Positions 43,291 through 53,331 of a stretch of DNA of 64,000 bases are shown here, in pieces. The position numbers were made by a program, and so were the translations under genes. The notes beneath the pieces are model-generated. The model had not been told where the DNA came from. It saw only the letters and a list, made by a program, of their open reading frames with translations, and made no database searches. Each line of letters starts with the position of its first letter. Position 1 is the stretch's first letter. The DNA is taken from NCBI GenBank assembly GCA_002339675.1, contig DDKB01000025.1, positions 47,940 to 111,939 on the forward strand, read 5' to 3'. The stretch is from Stutzerimonas stutzeri (GTDB lineage Bacteria > Pseudomonadota > Gammaproteobacteria > Pseudomonadales > Pseudomonadaceae).

Positions 43291-43317
43291 ATATCGGCAG
43301 GGTGCCAAGCAGCTTTA
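43291..43317 (-). promoter_or_regulatory. FliA (sigma28) promoter of fliC
   Basis: On the minus strand TAAAG (43317-43313), 14 bp, then GCCGATAT (43298-43291) matches the FliA consensus at all but the last base. It predicts a leader of about 90 nt before fliC. It separates flagellin transcription from the upstream glycosyltransferase operon. Confidence 0.88.
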
Positions 43318-43398
43318 GCAAAAAATTTGCGGCACTTGCCCAAGACCACAAAAACGGGTTACGCAGCACGCTATCGGCAAAACCAGCTATGACATGAG

Positions 43399-43427
43399 AA
43401 AAATACCGCTCTCCTTACGGAGAACAG
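43399..43427 (-). terminator. Intrinsic terminator of the glycan operon
   Basis: On the minus strand CTGTTCTCC, a GTAA tetraloop and GGAGAGCGG (with G-T wobbles) are followed by TATTTTTC, about 20 bp after the glycosyltransferase stop. This ends the long glycan operon just before the fliC promoter. Confidence 0.75.
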
Positions 43428-43448
43428 CTTTATGTCACGGCGCAAAAG

Positions 43449-46400
43449 TCAGCGCGCGTCGGGCAACCAGGCACTGCGCCAATCCATAAGCGCTGCGTCT
43501 TTGAGCATCCAGCCGCTGAGCACAGCTGAGCGCAACTCATCGCCTTGACGTGCAGTCGTATCGAGGTCAGCCAGATGCATACGAATCGCATCGACCCAGT
43601 CCTTGAAACGATTCTTCACACGGGTCACTGGCAGACCGCCTCGATAGTTACCTACATCACTGCATACCACGGGAAATCCACAAGCCCCGTACTCCAGCAG
43701 ACGTAAATTGCTTTTGCATTCGTTGAACAAGTTCTGCTCAAGTGGAGCCAAGGCTAGGTCGAGATTTAAACGAGCCAGGGCAGCGGGATATAGACTGATT
43801 TCAACCCCAACATGAAACTCTTTGACGTAAGGCCTTAGCTTCTCTGGACACATTCCAAAGAAGATCCAGTCCACCTCGTCCGCAAGCGCTTTTACTACGT
43901 CGGCGATCAGCTCCAAGTCGCCTGTATGACCGGCGCCACCAGCCCAGCCAACACGAGGTCGTTTGCTTATCCTGCGCTCCCCCTGAAGCCCCTGCCACCA
44001 ATCAGGAGGAAGTTTGTTCTCTGCTACTCGGATATCGTGATGAAAACTGGAAAAAGCGTCCGCTAGAGCTTCGGTTGATACGACGAAGCGATCCACATAG
44101 CTTAAGGCTCGGCGGAGCGACTTCACGATATCTTTAGGCATATGCTGCTTATGCGCGCTCTTCATAGGCACGTTCGGCAGATAATCATCGAGTTCGTATA
44201 CCTTGAAAGCACGCGAAAACGCCTTCATCCGACGCATCGCTTCTAAACGCTCCTCGCCAATCTGGCGCTGCAGCAAAATAACGTCGGGATCGTATCGCTC
44301 AAGGTCTGCGACATGCATAAGCCCCATAGACAGCGCACCGTCAATCAAGCCCGCGTCCTGCTGCGACTTGAACGGCTGCATTAGCCGGTAATGGCCGCAG
44401 CCGAACTGGTCTGCCGGGTGTGCCAGAACAACGGGCAGAGGCCGCCAGGTCGCTAGTGGCCGCCAGGACAATGCCGTGTCGGCCAACTTAAAGCCCCCCG
44501 GCTTAACCAGAGAGAAATTGGCGTTATAAGCGGGGTCCCGGGCGAGTAATGGCAACCATTTGGCGTATAAGGCATCGGCCTCTTCCACACTTGGAGCCTT
44601 AGGCTCTCGCCCTATCATCATTTTTGCTCTAGGTGACCATACCGTCAGAAAACCGGCCTCACGAGCCCTAAGACAAAGATCAACCCCAGCAAGCGTACCG
44701 CTTAGCTCAACTTCATCTAGCCCCCCAATAGCGCCCCAGAGCTCCTTCGATACCATTAGGCAGTCAGAACTCACCGCGCTGTAGTTCTGCTCCACTTGCA
44801 GCCGTTGCATGTATCCTGCAGCCGACAGAGCCTCACCTTCAAATGGGCTAGTTGCCGGCCCTCGCAACCCCAGCACCAGCCCTGCATGACTAATCGTGCT
44901 TTCCTTGTTGATCAGCTCCGAACCCACGATGCCAACCTCGGGACGAAGAGCATGATTAAGCATCTCATCCAGCCACGCTTCGCTGATCACTGCACAGCAC
45001 TGCGAAAGCAGCACCAGATATTCACCTTGCGCAACAGCAGCTGCCTGGTTACATATGGCGTCTTGGCCGGCTTCCTCTGGAAAACGCAGTACACGGATGC
45101 GCTGCTCCGCCATCGATTCAATCCCGATCAGCCATTCCCGAACTTCTCGAGAGGCTCTACTATCTTCAAGCAAAAGAATTTCATAATTTGCGTAACGAGT
45201 ATTCTCCATAACACTTGTAACGCAACGCAGCAAAATCGGCAGCTGATCTTCCACCGAAATCAAAATACTGACCAAAGGTTTATCAGCATGGCCATAGTTT
45301 ATTAAGTAACGCCCCGGCAGCGAAGAATCGATACTCGCACCTTTATATCCCCTCTCGTGCAGATGCCGGATGACAATTCGCTGTTCTTGCTCAACGTTAA
45401 CCAGCGCTGGCGGCGATGTAATCAAGAGCGGCTCGTCAACGTGACCCATTCCCGCCAAGCCGCCAACATTTACGAAACGCAGAATCAACTCAAACTCTAA
45501 CGCCTCTGGATAATCTGGATTAAAGCCACCGACCTCAACCAGCACTTCCCGACGGAAAATCCAGTGCTGTGCCATACCAGCGGGAAAGCTAAGCAAATAA
45601 TCGAGATTCATGGATGGACGGAACGCGGCCCCCAATGACCCGTCATTCTGACGGTATAATTCATCACAATATATTGCTCGGAAATCTGGCGCTGCCCCTA
45701 AGAGCTCCAAGCCAGCCATTAATAAGCCGGCAGAAGTGAACTCATCCCCTGCTTTGACCAGAACAAGCCAGTCGAAACGTGCCGTCGCTAAATACGTGTT
45801 TATTTGTAAGACCCAGTTGGCTTTGGTTACGTTAACAATCTCCCCACTAAAGGACTCGGCAAGCGAGTCGCTAGTAGTGAACACCACAGGCTCAATGTTA
45901 GCGTACAGGTTGTGCGGCTCTCCGAGCGAAGCCAGCGTTCCCAAGACCTCCTGGCGCTCCGCCTTGAGGTCCAATAGCAAGACACCGAACGACGGACCCT
46001 GCCCGTTTTGTTCTAGGCGCTCCTTCACCAAGCGTTCTTGCGTCGACGTTAGAACTCGCATTTCCAGCCAATCTGTAAGGCTAGCGGGTTGATGGTTATT
46101 TGATAGGTCAGAAACGCCAAAGCGCTTTAACACTGCGCGCCGGCCGCTGCGCACAACGTCACTATCTAAATCAGAATGACGCCGATACATCTCCCGATAA
46201 AGCGACCCAAAGTTCTTCTGCTCACGACCGAGCATATGGTCGCTTCCAGTATTCGGCGCATCCCGAAGATGGACTTCAGCTGTTATCTGAGGAGCATGAA
46301 CAAAATGATAGCGGGCGGCCAATCGCAGCAGCATGTCCCAGTCTTCGAAGGCTGTCAGTTTAGTATCAAACTCGCCGACTTCAGCTAGCATGCTGCGTGG

Positions 46401-48611
46401 GTGAGCCCAAGTATTTACTGGGATGTAATTCTGAATGAACAGACGAGTCTTGTCGTACTCCTCATGAGCGAAAGGCGCTTGGCGGCTCAATTCGATACGG
46501 TCGGCTTTCTCTAAGCGCTCGTTAACATACTCAACCCCTGTGTACGCGACGGCCCATGGCTGACGCTCGAACACCTCGGCCAAAACAGCCAAGTGATGGG
46601 GCAGGTATATGTCGTCATCATCGAGGTAAACGACGAAGCGCCCTCTTGCCTGCCGGAGGCCAGCATTGCGCGCCGCAGACAACCCTTGATTGCGCCCCTG
46701 GCGGATATAGGTGATGGGAAAGTCATAGGCGGCCAGCAGGTGCTCGACCGGCTCGCCGTTGTCATTGATCAGAATGACTTCGAAATCGCGCAGGGTCTGA
46801 CTGCCGACACTGGACAAGGCGTCCTTGAGCAGTTCGGGGCGGTTGTAGGTGGTGAGGATGATGGAGAAGAGCGTCTGCTCGCCAAGTACTGCCAAGGACT
46901 CAAGCCGAGTGCAAAGGTCAATAACTCGCTTGCCCAAAAGCGAGTTCTGTTCGCCAGGGTACAAATCGAGGCGTCGACGAAGATGAGCAGCGACATCACG
47001 CTCTCGGCCCCGCAACATCCCCTCGGAGCCGCGCTCGAAAACGCCCTCGACGATGTAGACATGATCTTCGAGCGGAGCTACGGATGCATAGAATTGAGTG
47101 GAATGCTGTGCCTGATGCACACGGTAGCCAACACCAGGGGTACTGGTGAATATGAAATCCGGGTTATGTTCCGCCAACTGCACGACCATATCCCAGTCAC
47201 CCGCACCTTTCAGATGAGGGTTCCAGCGCCAGTCTGTCAGAAACGCGTGACGCCGGATGATGCTGGCTGAGGGCGTGACGTAGTTGTCGAATATCAATAA
47301 GTCGGCGACTTCGTTTCGGCCGCCGACATAATCTACCGCCCTGTGCCCTGGATGAGGTGGTGAAGCCAAAGGCATTCCACGTTCATCAATGTAATTGACT
47401 GGTGCGTAGCCAACCGCAACTTCAGGGTGAGCCTGTAACAAAGGCAATAACCGCAGAAAATGGCCGCTGAGCAGAACGTCATCCGCCATCAGCACTGTCA
47501 TGAACTGTCCAGTGGCAATGCGAACCCCGTTGAGCACGTTATGGCTCGGCCCAATGTTCCGGCGGTTACGCATGAAGCGCACTCGCGCGTCGGTGGCGAA
47601 CGTCCTCATTACCTCAGCCGTCTCGTCTGAGGAGGCGTTATCCAGTACCAGAACCTCTAGCGATTGCACGCCTTGCGCCAAAACCGAGGCAACGGTCTGC
47701 CCTATAAAGCGCCCATAGTTGTAAGAGGGGATGATTACGCTGATCAGCGGCGCCTCGTCCCTTGCCTGAGCGGCATCAGCAGCGACAGCCGCGGTCAGAG
47801 CATTGATCCAGGCGTCAATCGAGTATGGATAGCTCTCCGGCCCCGCCCGAAAGTACTGCATCGCCTCCACCATCGCCCGATAATCTTCAGGCGCCATGGT
47901 GTTTAGAAACAGCTCAAGCGTATCGAGGTCAGGAAAGCGCCTGCCGTCCACGTAGCTGTTCTCAGGAATCCAGGCAGGCACTGGCCAGTCCGCCATATGC
48001 ACAGGCACCATGCCGGTACGCAAGCAATTCAGCCAACAATCGGACAGCCAGCCAGCACTGCGCTCAGGCGCGCGGCAGTAGGCGAAATGCGCCTTTCCAG
48101 CATCGTGAACATCGCGACCATAAATGGCGACCTGCCCTGCCTCGAATGAGCGCTGGGTAAGCGGCTCAGCCATTACAATTGCTGGATTGAGGCAGATCAG
48201 ACGCTCGTCGTTGAAACGGCTGCCAGCAGGCATGAAAATACGCGCAAAGTCTTGCTCATACTTCGCATCCAAGCATTGATCTGCGTCCAACAGCAAAAGA
48301 TAACGACGTGACTCTGACCCTACGTAAACGCTCTGCTGAGACTCAGCACTGAGAACAACCAGCAACAATGCATCGAAGCTCTGCGTGTCGACATCGCTCA
48401 AAGGTTCGAACGACAGACCATTGGCATTGCCATATTCATGCAATACCGACCAGGGCAACAGCTCGCTCAGCCACTGCCAGTCCTTGTCGGTGAGCACTAA
48501 TGCCCGCTGTGGATCATCCACAGAAGCGCCCGCGACCCCGACCCGCCAGAGCGCTTTCGGGCACCGCCCGCCTGCAATACCGGCCCACTCCATCCCGCTC
48601 ACCCCTGTCAT
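43449..48611 (-). CDS. 1720-residue multidomain glycosyltransferase
   Basis: This very large enzyme is probably the flagellin or glycan-chain glycosyltransferase. After about 285 residues without a clear family come GT-A (GT2-type) modules near residues 289 (ISVIIPSYNYGRFIGQTVAS), 580 (FSIILTTYNRPELLKDALSS, with YLDDDDIYLPHHL), 884 (weaker) and 1115 (VSILISVEDQLPILLRCVTS). A GT-B-like C-terminus begins near 1400 (DQFGCGHYRLMQP, VGWAGGAGHTGDLELI, LEYGACGFPVVCSDVG). It is cytoplasmic, without membrane helices. It is last in the glycan operon and next to fliC, as in other flagellin glycosylation loci. Donor and acceptor are unknown. Confidence 0.85.
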   Translation of the reverse strand: MTGVSGMEWAGIAGGRCPKALWRVGVAGASVDDPQRALVLTDKDWQWLSELLPWSVLHEYGNANGLSFEPLSDVDTQSFDALLLVVLSAESQQSVYVGSESRRYLLLLDADQCLDAKYEQDFARIFMPAGSRFNDERLICLNPAIVMAEPLTQRSFEAGQVAIYGRDVHDAGKAHFAYCRAPERSAGWLSDCWLNCLRTGMVPVHMADWPVPAWIPENSYVDGRRFPDLDTLELFLNTMAPEDYRAMVEAMQYFRAGPESYPYSIDAWINALTAAVAADAAQARDEAPLISVIIPSYNYGRFIGQTVASVLAQGVQSLEVLVLDNASSDETAEVMRTFATDARVRFMRNRRNIGPSHNVLNGVRIATGQFMTVLMADDVLLSGHFLRLLPLLQAHPEVAVGYAPVNYIDERGMPLASPPHPGHRAVDYVGGRNEVADLLIFDNYVTPSASIIRRHAFLTDWRWNPHLKGAGDWDMVVQLAEHNPDFIFTSTPGVGYRVHQAQHSTQFYASVAPLEDHVYIVEGVFERGSEGMLRGRERDVAAHLRRRLDLYPGEQNSLLGKRVIDLCTRLESLAVLGEQTLFSIILTTYNRPELLKDALSSVGSQTLRDFEVILINDNGEPVEHLLAAYDFPITYIRQGRNQGLSAARNAGLRQARGRFVVYLDDDDIYLPHHLAVLAEVFERQPWAVAYTGVEYVNERLEKADRIELSRQAPFAHEEYDKTRLFIQNYIPVNTWAHPRSMLAEVGEFDTKLTAFEDWDMLLRLAARYHFVHAPQITAEVHLRDAPNTGSDHMLGREQKNFGSLYREMYRRHSDLDSDVVRSGRRAVLKRFGVSDLSNNHQPASLTDWLEMRVLTSTQERLVKERLEQNGQGPSFGVLLLDLKAERQEVLGTLASLGEPHNLYANIEPVVFTTSDSLAESFSGEIVNVTKANWVLQINTYLATARFDWLVLVKAGDEFTSAGLLMAGLELLGAAPDFRAIYCDELYRQNDGSLGAAFRPSMNLDYLLSFPAGMAQHWIFRREVLVEVGGFNPDYPEALEFELILRFVNVGGLAGMGHVDEPLLITSPPALVNVEQEQRIVIRHLHERGYKGASIDSSLPGRYLINYGHADKPLVSILISVEDQLPILLRCVTSVMENTRYANYEILLLEDSRASREVREWLIGIESMAEQRIRVLRFPEEAGQDAICNQAAAVAQGEYLVLLSQCCAVISEAWLDEMLNHALRPEVGIVGSELINKESTISHAGLVLGLRGPATSPFEGEALSAAGYMQRLQVEQNYSAVSSDCLMVSKELWGAIGGLDEVELSGTLAGVDLCLRAREAGFLTVWSPRAKMMIGREPKAPSVEEADALYAKWLPLLARDPAYNANFSLVKPGGFKLADTALSWRPLATWRPLPVVLAHPADQFGCGHYRLMQPFKSQQDAGLIDGALSMGLMHVADLERYDPDVILLQRQIGEERLEAMRRMKAFSRAFKVYELDDYLPNVPMKSAHKQHMPKDIVKSLRRALSYVDRFVVSTEALADAFSSFHHDIRVAENKLPPDWWQGLQGERRISKRPRVGWAGGAGHTGDLELIADVVKALADEVDWIFFGMCPEKLRPYVKEFHVGVEISLYPAALARLNLDLALAPLEQNLFNECKSNLRLLEYGACGFPVVCSDVGNYRGGLPVTRVKNRFKDWVDAIRMHLADLDTTARQGDELRSAVLSGWMLKDAALMDWRSAWLPDAR

Positions 48612-48648
48612 GTCACCTGCCAGCCGGCAAGGTCTGTCAAACTATTGT

Positions 48649-49707
48649 TTACTCACCGCAACCATGGGCTCTAGCCCAAGCAGCCATGCTGTCGATCGAG
48701 GCATCCAGCGATGTCCAGACATCCAATCCCAACCCTCGTGATCGAGTGATGTCAGGCACATAGAACGACCGCCCTAAGGGCTCAGCCTTGCCCAGTATTT
48801 TTATGGTTTTGCCTGGCGCGACCCTGGCCACAACACGTCTTGCCAGATCCGCAATGCTGATGGCCTGGTCGGAACCAACGTTATAAACCTGGCCCGCCTT
48901 GCCACCCACCAATAGTGCCAGCAGCCAACCCGCCAGATCAGCGCCGTGCAGGTAACTGCGCATAGCCTGGCCGCTGGAGTTCAGAACGATTGCCTCGGCA
49001 GACAATGCATCACGCACGAAGTTACCGATCGCAAAGTGTCCGTCCAGCGGCAAACCCGGGCCCGAAAATGCAAAACAGCGCGTCATGATTACGTTGAGTT
49101 CATAAGTCTGTGCATAAATCGCACCCAATACTTCCTGAGCACGCTTGGCCTCACCATAAACACTGCTGGCACGCGAGCTCTCGCAAGCTCCCGAATAGTC
49201 CTCGGCCACCGGCTGAGAAGCAGGCAGTACACCGTACTGAGCGCCGGAGCCAATCAGCAGGATGCGCCCAGCCCCGCTGTGTACACCCAGTTCGAGCACT
49301 CTTCGCGCGCCGCCGACAATGCTGTCGAACAGCTCCAGCGGTCGGGCATGAGCAGCAGCAGAGGTGTCGGCCGCTGAATGCAGGATCATGTCCGGTGCCC
49401 GGTTGACCGGCAGTTGCAGATCACGCACATCACCGCGTACCCAGTGCAGCCAAGACAGGCCGCGATAATAGGGCTGTGCAGCAAGAAAACGTGCCGGATC
49501 ACGAGAGGCGACCGAAACCTCGACACGCGTTCCCTGAGCGTTGATTTGCGCCAAAAGCGCCAGCAGCCACCGCCCAAAGAACCCCGTAGCACCGGTGAGC
49601 AGCAGGTGTCGTCCGTCTAACGCATCGCGGAGACAAAGGGTTTGAGGGATGCTCTGCAAGTCAGCCCGAATCCGTGCCGACTCGGGCGAAAAGGATAGCT
49701 CTTGCAT
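48649..49707 (-). CDS. Extended SDR sugar-nucleotide epimerase/reductase
   Basis: This 352-residue extended short-chain dehydrogenase has the NAD motif TGATGFFGRWLL, the sequence LIGSGAQYG, and the catalytic Tyr and Lys in SVYGEAKRAQ. The QVYNVGSDQAISI stretch is typical of sugar-nucleotide epimerases and reductases. Within an rfbFGH operon it could be the 4-ketoreductase that finishes a CDP-3,6-dideoxyhexose, but a UDP- or GDP-sugar enzyme is equally possible. ATG 49707, just after the previous stop, has a GAGG site. Confidence 0.8.
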   Translation of the reverse strand: MQELSFSPESARIRADLQSIPQTLCLRDALDGRHLLLTGATGFFGRWLLALLAQINAQGTRVEVSVASRDPARFLAAQPYYRGLSWLHWVRGDVRDLQLPVNRAPDMILHSAADTSAAAHARPLELFDSIVGGARRVLELGVHSGAGRILLIGSGAQYGVLPASQPVAEDYSGACESSRASSVYGEAKRAQEVLGAIYAQTYELNVIMTRCFAFSGPGLPLDGHFAIGNFVRDALSAEAIVLNSSGQAMRSYLHGADLAGWLLALLVGGKAGQVYNVGSDQAISIADLARRVVARVAPGKTIKILGKAEPLGRSFYVPDITRSRGLGLDVWTSLDASIDSMAAWARAHGCGE

Positions 49708-49708
49708 T

Positions 49709-50578
49709 TCAGGGGCACCTCGCCAGCACACCCATCACCTGGCTTCGCCGCCACCCTAGATCGATAGTCAACAAATGACTATCGACCAGCACCAACCCTG
49801 CGCTGTCGAGCAAGCGATGCAGCGCCTGCTGAGTAAATAAATTGACATGCTCATGCCAATGGCGCTTGAGCCCGGCCAGCTCAAGACTGCCCGGATTCTC
49901 ACGCATCAGTGCTTCGTGCGGCACTTCCAAGTACACCAGCGTCTGCTCATGTAAAACCGGAACAATGTGTTTGATTAAATCTAATGGAAACGGCACATGC
50001 TCCAGTACCTGGCTACAAACAATCAGGTCATAGCGCTCTACTGCAAATTGCGAAGTATTCACACGTTCGACACCGGGCATGAGTTCCACGGCGGAAATAT
50101 CATGCACATGCAGTTTGCTGCTCTGGTACAAAAACGGGGTGTTCAATCCGCTGCCACCGCCCCAGTCAAGCACGGCTGGACGCGCCGGCAAGTGGGGTGC
50201 CAGCCATGATTCGACATCGCGAATGTATGCCTCACGCTGCTGATAATGTTCAGCAATTGCGGCATAACCTGGCTCGTATTGACTTCGTTGGCGGGTATAG
50301 GCCTCGTCGCGATAGCCATGGTACAGCGCCACCATTTGTTCCTCGGTAAAGCGATAGTCGAGGAACAACACACCACAACACTGACACTGCAGCGAACTGC
50401 ACAGGGTGTAGGCCATGCCGGGTCGCAAATCGCGCAGCCCCCATTCCTCGGTGATTTCCACCGGCTCGTGGCCGAAAACACGGTGAGCGACGAAGGGCAT
50501 CAGAACCGCAGGTGAACGCTGCAACTGCGCGCTACCGCAGCAGATGCACTCCCGTGCGATCAGCTCTCGGCTCACCAT
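49709..50578 (-). CDS. Class I SAM-dependent methyltransferase with Cys-rich N-terminus
   Basis: The 289-residue protein has an N-terminal cysteine pair CICCGS and a second pair QCQCCG (about residues 11-70), probably a zinc site. The SAM fold follows, with VLDWGGGSGLNTPFL and VCSQVLEHVPFPLD. This layout resembles sugar C- and O-methyltransferases in antibiotic and polysaccharide clusters, so it may add a methyl group to the glycan. ATG 50578 overlaps the SDR gene by 7 bp. Confidence 0.8.
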   Translation of the reverse strand: MVSRELIARECICCGSAQLQRSPAVLMPFVAHRVFGHEPVEITEEWGLRDLRPGMAYTLCSSLQCQCCGVLFLDYRFTEEQMVALYHGYRDEAYTRQRSQYEPGYAAIAEHYQQREAYIRDVESWLAPHLPARPAVLDWGGGSGLNTPFLYQSSKLHVHDISAVELMPGVERVNTSQFAVERYDLIVCSQVLEHVPFPLDLIKHIVPVLHEQTLVYLEVPHEALMRENPGSLELAGLKRHWHEHVNLFTQQALHRLLDSAGLVLVDSHLLTIDLGWRRSQVMGVLARCP

Positions 50579-51402
50579 GTGCTGCGCCCTCCATCCATCA
50601 CCAGATTGGCGCCGTTCATATAGCTGGAGGCATCCGAGCAGAGGAAGGCGATGGCGCCTCGGTACTCGTCAGCCTCGGCCATACGGCCGAGCGGAATCAG
50701 TTGCGTCAGTTTGCTGACGAATACATCGTTCTGCCCGGCATAGACGCCGCCGGGCGAGAGCGCATTGCAACGCACGCCCTGCTCGCACCAGTAGGTGGCC
50801 AGGTACTTGGTCAAGCCGATCAGACCATGCTTGACCACCGAGTAGGTCACCGGCTTGACCGGCTGCTGCTCGGCCTCGCGTCCTGGCACGCGGTACAGAC
50901 GCTGATCCGGCGCGATGACACCCAGGTCGGAGGCGATATTGACGATAACTCCGCGCGCCTGCCTAGCCATCTGCGCACCGAAGACCTTGGCGCAGTTGAA
51001 CGCGCCACCGAGGCCAACATTCAGGTCGAGCTGCCATTGCTCCCAGGGGAAGTACTCCAGGCGGGAGAAATCCTTGTCGCCAGCGCCCTCCACCTTGGGG
51101 TTGCGCGCGGCATTGTTGATGAGAATGTCCACCCGCCCATGCTCGGCCAACAGTTGCTGTCCAACGGACTCGAGTGCCTGCAGGTCGGTGATGTCGACCA
51201 CGTAGGTCGGCGCCTGGCAGCCGGTTTCCTCGGCCAGCCTGGCGGCGTTGGCTGCCAGGGCTTCGCCGTTGATATCCAGCAGCACCGGGATGCCGCCGAG
51301 CCCGACGATGGTCGCGGCATGCTGATACCCCAGCAGGCCCGCCCCCCCGGTGATGACGGCCACGCGACCGTCCAGGCGGAACAGGCTGTCCACGCTAGCC
51401 AT
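50572..51402 (-). CDS. Short-chain dehydrogenase/reductase
   Basis: The 276-residue classical SDR has the cofactor motif TGGAGLLGYQHA, LINNAARNP, and the catalytic Tyr-Lys in VTYSVVKHGLIGL. The C-terminal NGANLVMDGGRSTW is typical. In nonulosonate-type loci similar SDRs (for example PtmA) supply precursors; the substrate here is unknown. It overlaps both neighbours by 7-8 bp. Confidence 0.85.
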   Translation of the reverse strand: MASVDSLFRLDGRVAVITGGAGLLGYQHAATIVGLGGIPVLLDINGEALAANAARLAEETGCQAPTYVVDITDLQALESVGQQLLAEHGRVDILINNAARNPKVEGAGDKDFSRLEYFPWEQWQLDLNVGLGGAFNCAKVFGAQMARQARGVIVNIASDLGVIAPDQRLYRVPGREAEQQPVKPVTYSVVKHGLIGLTKYLATYWCEQGVRCNALSPGGVYAGQNDVFVSKLTQLIPLGRMAEADEYRGAIAFLCSDASSYMNGANLVMDGGRSTW

Positions 51403-52450
51403 GCACGTTCACCTCGCTAAGCGCCACTTCCCTGCCCTCCTTCAACGAGCGCAAGGCCGCCAATGCCAGGCGCAGACTCTGCAGGCCGTCGTGCAGGCTG
51501 ACCTGCGGCGTGGCCGAGCCGTTCACGCAATCGAGGAAATGCCGCGCCTGGGCCAGGAACATGTCGTTGCGCACAAAACCGGGGAAGTCGTTTTCCTCGC
51601 TCAACTCGCCTTCGGCGCCGTAAACGCGCAAGCGGTTGGCCAGCAGGTCGATCTCGGCGTAGCCGGCGTCGCCGACGATCTTGAAGCAGCGCACCGGCGG
51701 GCGCTGCAGGTAATCCTGATGCAGCAGGATGGGGAAGCTGCCCATGGCGCCGTCACAGCGCATCAGCGACGAAGCGGTGTCTTCGACGTCGATCTCCAGG
51801 TGGCTGAGGTGGCCGCCATGGGTGACGATGCTGCGCGGCAGGCCGAAGAACCAGTAGATCAGATCCATCTCGTGAATCTGCGACAGAATCACCCCACCGC
51901 CCTGATCGGCACGCGCGGCATACATCTGCCGGTAGTCCTCGTAACGGTGCCAGTTGGGCAAGTACTCGCCGATTTCCGAACGCACGCTCAGCAGGCGCCC
52001 GAAGAAACCGTCGTCAAGCAGCGCCTTGAGGCGCTGCAAGCCGGGGTGGAAGCGGAAGTTGTAGCCAACGTGGAACGGCAAGCGGTGCTGCTCCACCTCG
52101 GCCAGCAACTGGTCGATGCCAGCAAGATCGCTGGCCAGCGGTTTTTCCATGAGCACCGGCACACCGGCACGCACGCACTCGAGCGCCACCGGCACATGCA
52201 GCGCGTTGGGGTTGCAGATGAAGGCGGCATCTGGCTTTTCCGCCAGCGCCTCGGCCAGGTCGTGATGCACCTGGATAGCGTAGTCACGCTCGAGGTCGGC
52301 GCCTTCGTCGACGGTCAGGTTGTCGCGCAGCTTGATACGTTGGCCGCGCACGCGGTAGGCATGCACCTGCAGCTCATCACCGAGCAGTTGGCGCAGGTTG
52401 CGCAAGTGGCGCTGGCCAATGCCGCCCAGGCCACAGAACAGAATCTTCAC
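51395..52450 (-). CDS. Gfo/Idh/MocA-family oxidoreductase
   Basis: This 351-residue NAD(P)-dependent sugar oxidoreductase starts MKILFCGLGGIGQRHLRNL at a GTG that overlaps the preceding stop by one base. It contains VLMEKPLASDLAG, the EKP motif with the catalytic lysine, and QIHEMDLIYWFFG. Such enzymes oxidise or epimerise sugars and sugar nucleotides. It is within the glycan operon. Confidence 0.85.
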   Translation of the reverse strand: MKILFCGLGGIGQRHLRNLRQLLGDELQVHAYRVRGQRIKLRDNLTVDEGADLERDYAIQVHHDLAEALAEKPDAAFICNPNALHVPVALECVRAGVPVLMEKPLASDLAGIDQLLAEVEQHRLPFHVGYNFRFHPGLQRLKALLDDGFFGRLLSVRSEIGEYLPNWHRYEDYRQMYAARADQGGGVILSQIHEMDLIYWFFGLPRSIVTHGGHLSHLEIDVEDTASSLMRCDGAMGSFPILLHQDYLQRPPVRCFKIVGDAGYAEIDLLANRLRVYGAEGELSEENDFPGFVRNDMFLAQARHFLDCVNGSATPQVSLHDGLQSLRLALAALRSLKEGREVALSEVNVHG

Positions 52451-53331
52451 TATGTTTTTCTCTCGTTTAGGGCCGTACCGCGCAGCCAGTCGGATGCGAG
52501 TGCTGCCATGCTGGCGAGCCAGCGCGGTTCGTCACCGGCCCCGCCACGGGCAACCTGCAGGACGAAGTCGCCACGGTAGTCATACTGGATCAGTTGCTCG
52601 CGCAAGCTGAGAAAGTCGGTATCGCCCTGCCCCAACGGTACGGTCGTGGCACCCAGGCGGCGATCCTTGATGTGCACGCTGCCGACGCGCGCGCCGTAGG
52701 CAGCGAATTCATCCGCCGGGCGATAACCCAGCGAGGCGCTGTTGCCGGCATCGTAGTTGACCTTGACCAGCGGGTGATCGAGCAAATCGAGCAGCCCACA
52801 AAATGCCTGCGGCGCCAGGTCGGTTTCTAGGTGCAGTTCGACGCCATGAAGCTCGGCCTGCGGCAACACCTGGCGCAGGTTGGCCACCACCAGATCGCGC
52901 TCACTTTCGTCACGAATGCGCGAGGCATCGACGAAGGGCAGCACTACGCGGCCCACGCCCATCTCCGGGCAGATGCTCAACAGCCACTGCAGGCGTTCGA
53001 GCAGTTCGGCGTTCTCCGCCTGACTGCAACGCAGCAGCGGACGATCCATGAAATAGTCGGCGCAGATCGACACCACGGCGACGCCGTGTTGGGCCAGCAG
53101 GCCACGCAGCTCCTCACGCCCTTCGGCTGTCTCCAGCGGGTTGGCGCCCTCGCCGAACAGGTCATAGATCCACTCGATGCCGCGCAGGCCGATCTCGGCG
53201 GCGCGAGCAATTTCCAGGCGCCAGCCCTGACGCGGGAAGGACTGGAAGCGCCCTTCTTCCGGTGCGCCCAAACGCCCCTGCATGGTGTAGAGGCCGGCGT
53301 CGGCGTATTGGCTCAAGTAGTCGCTCATCAT
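52450..53331 (-). CDS. Sugar phosphate isomerase/epimerase (TIM barrel)
   Basis: This 293-residue xylose-isomerase-like TIM barrel contains GIEWIYDLFGEG, HLETDLAPQAF, VKVNYDAGNSASLGYRP and GSVHIKDRRLG, the metal-binding pattern of this superfamily. Substrate is unknown. Together with the adjacent oxidoreductase and SDR it could interconvert an early sugar phosphate. It starts in a TGATG junction with the ThDP enzyme gene. Confidence 0.8.
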   Translation of the reverse strand: MMSDYLSQYADAGLYTMQGRLGAPEEGRFQSFPRQGWRLEIARAAEIGLRGIEWIYDLFGEGANPLETAEGREELRGLLAQHGVAVVSICADYFMDRPLLRCSQAENAELLERLQWLLSICPEMGVGRVVLPFVDASRIRDESERDLVVANLRQVLPQAELHGVELHLETDLAPQAFCGLLDLLDHPLVKVNYDAGNSASLGYRPADEFAAYGARVGSVHIKDRRLGATTVPLGQGDTDFLSLREQLIQYDYRGDFVLQVARGGAGDEPRWLASMAALASDWLRGTALNERKT

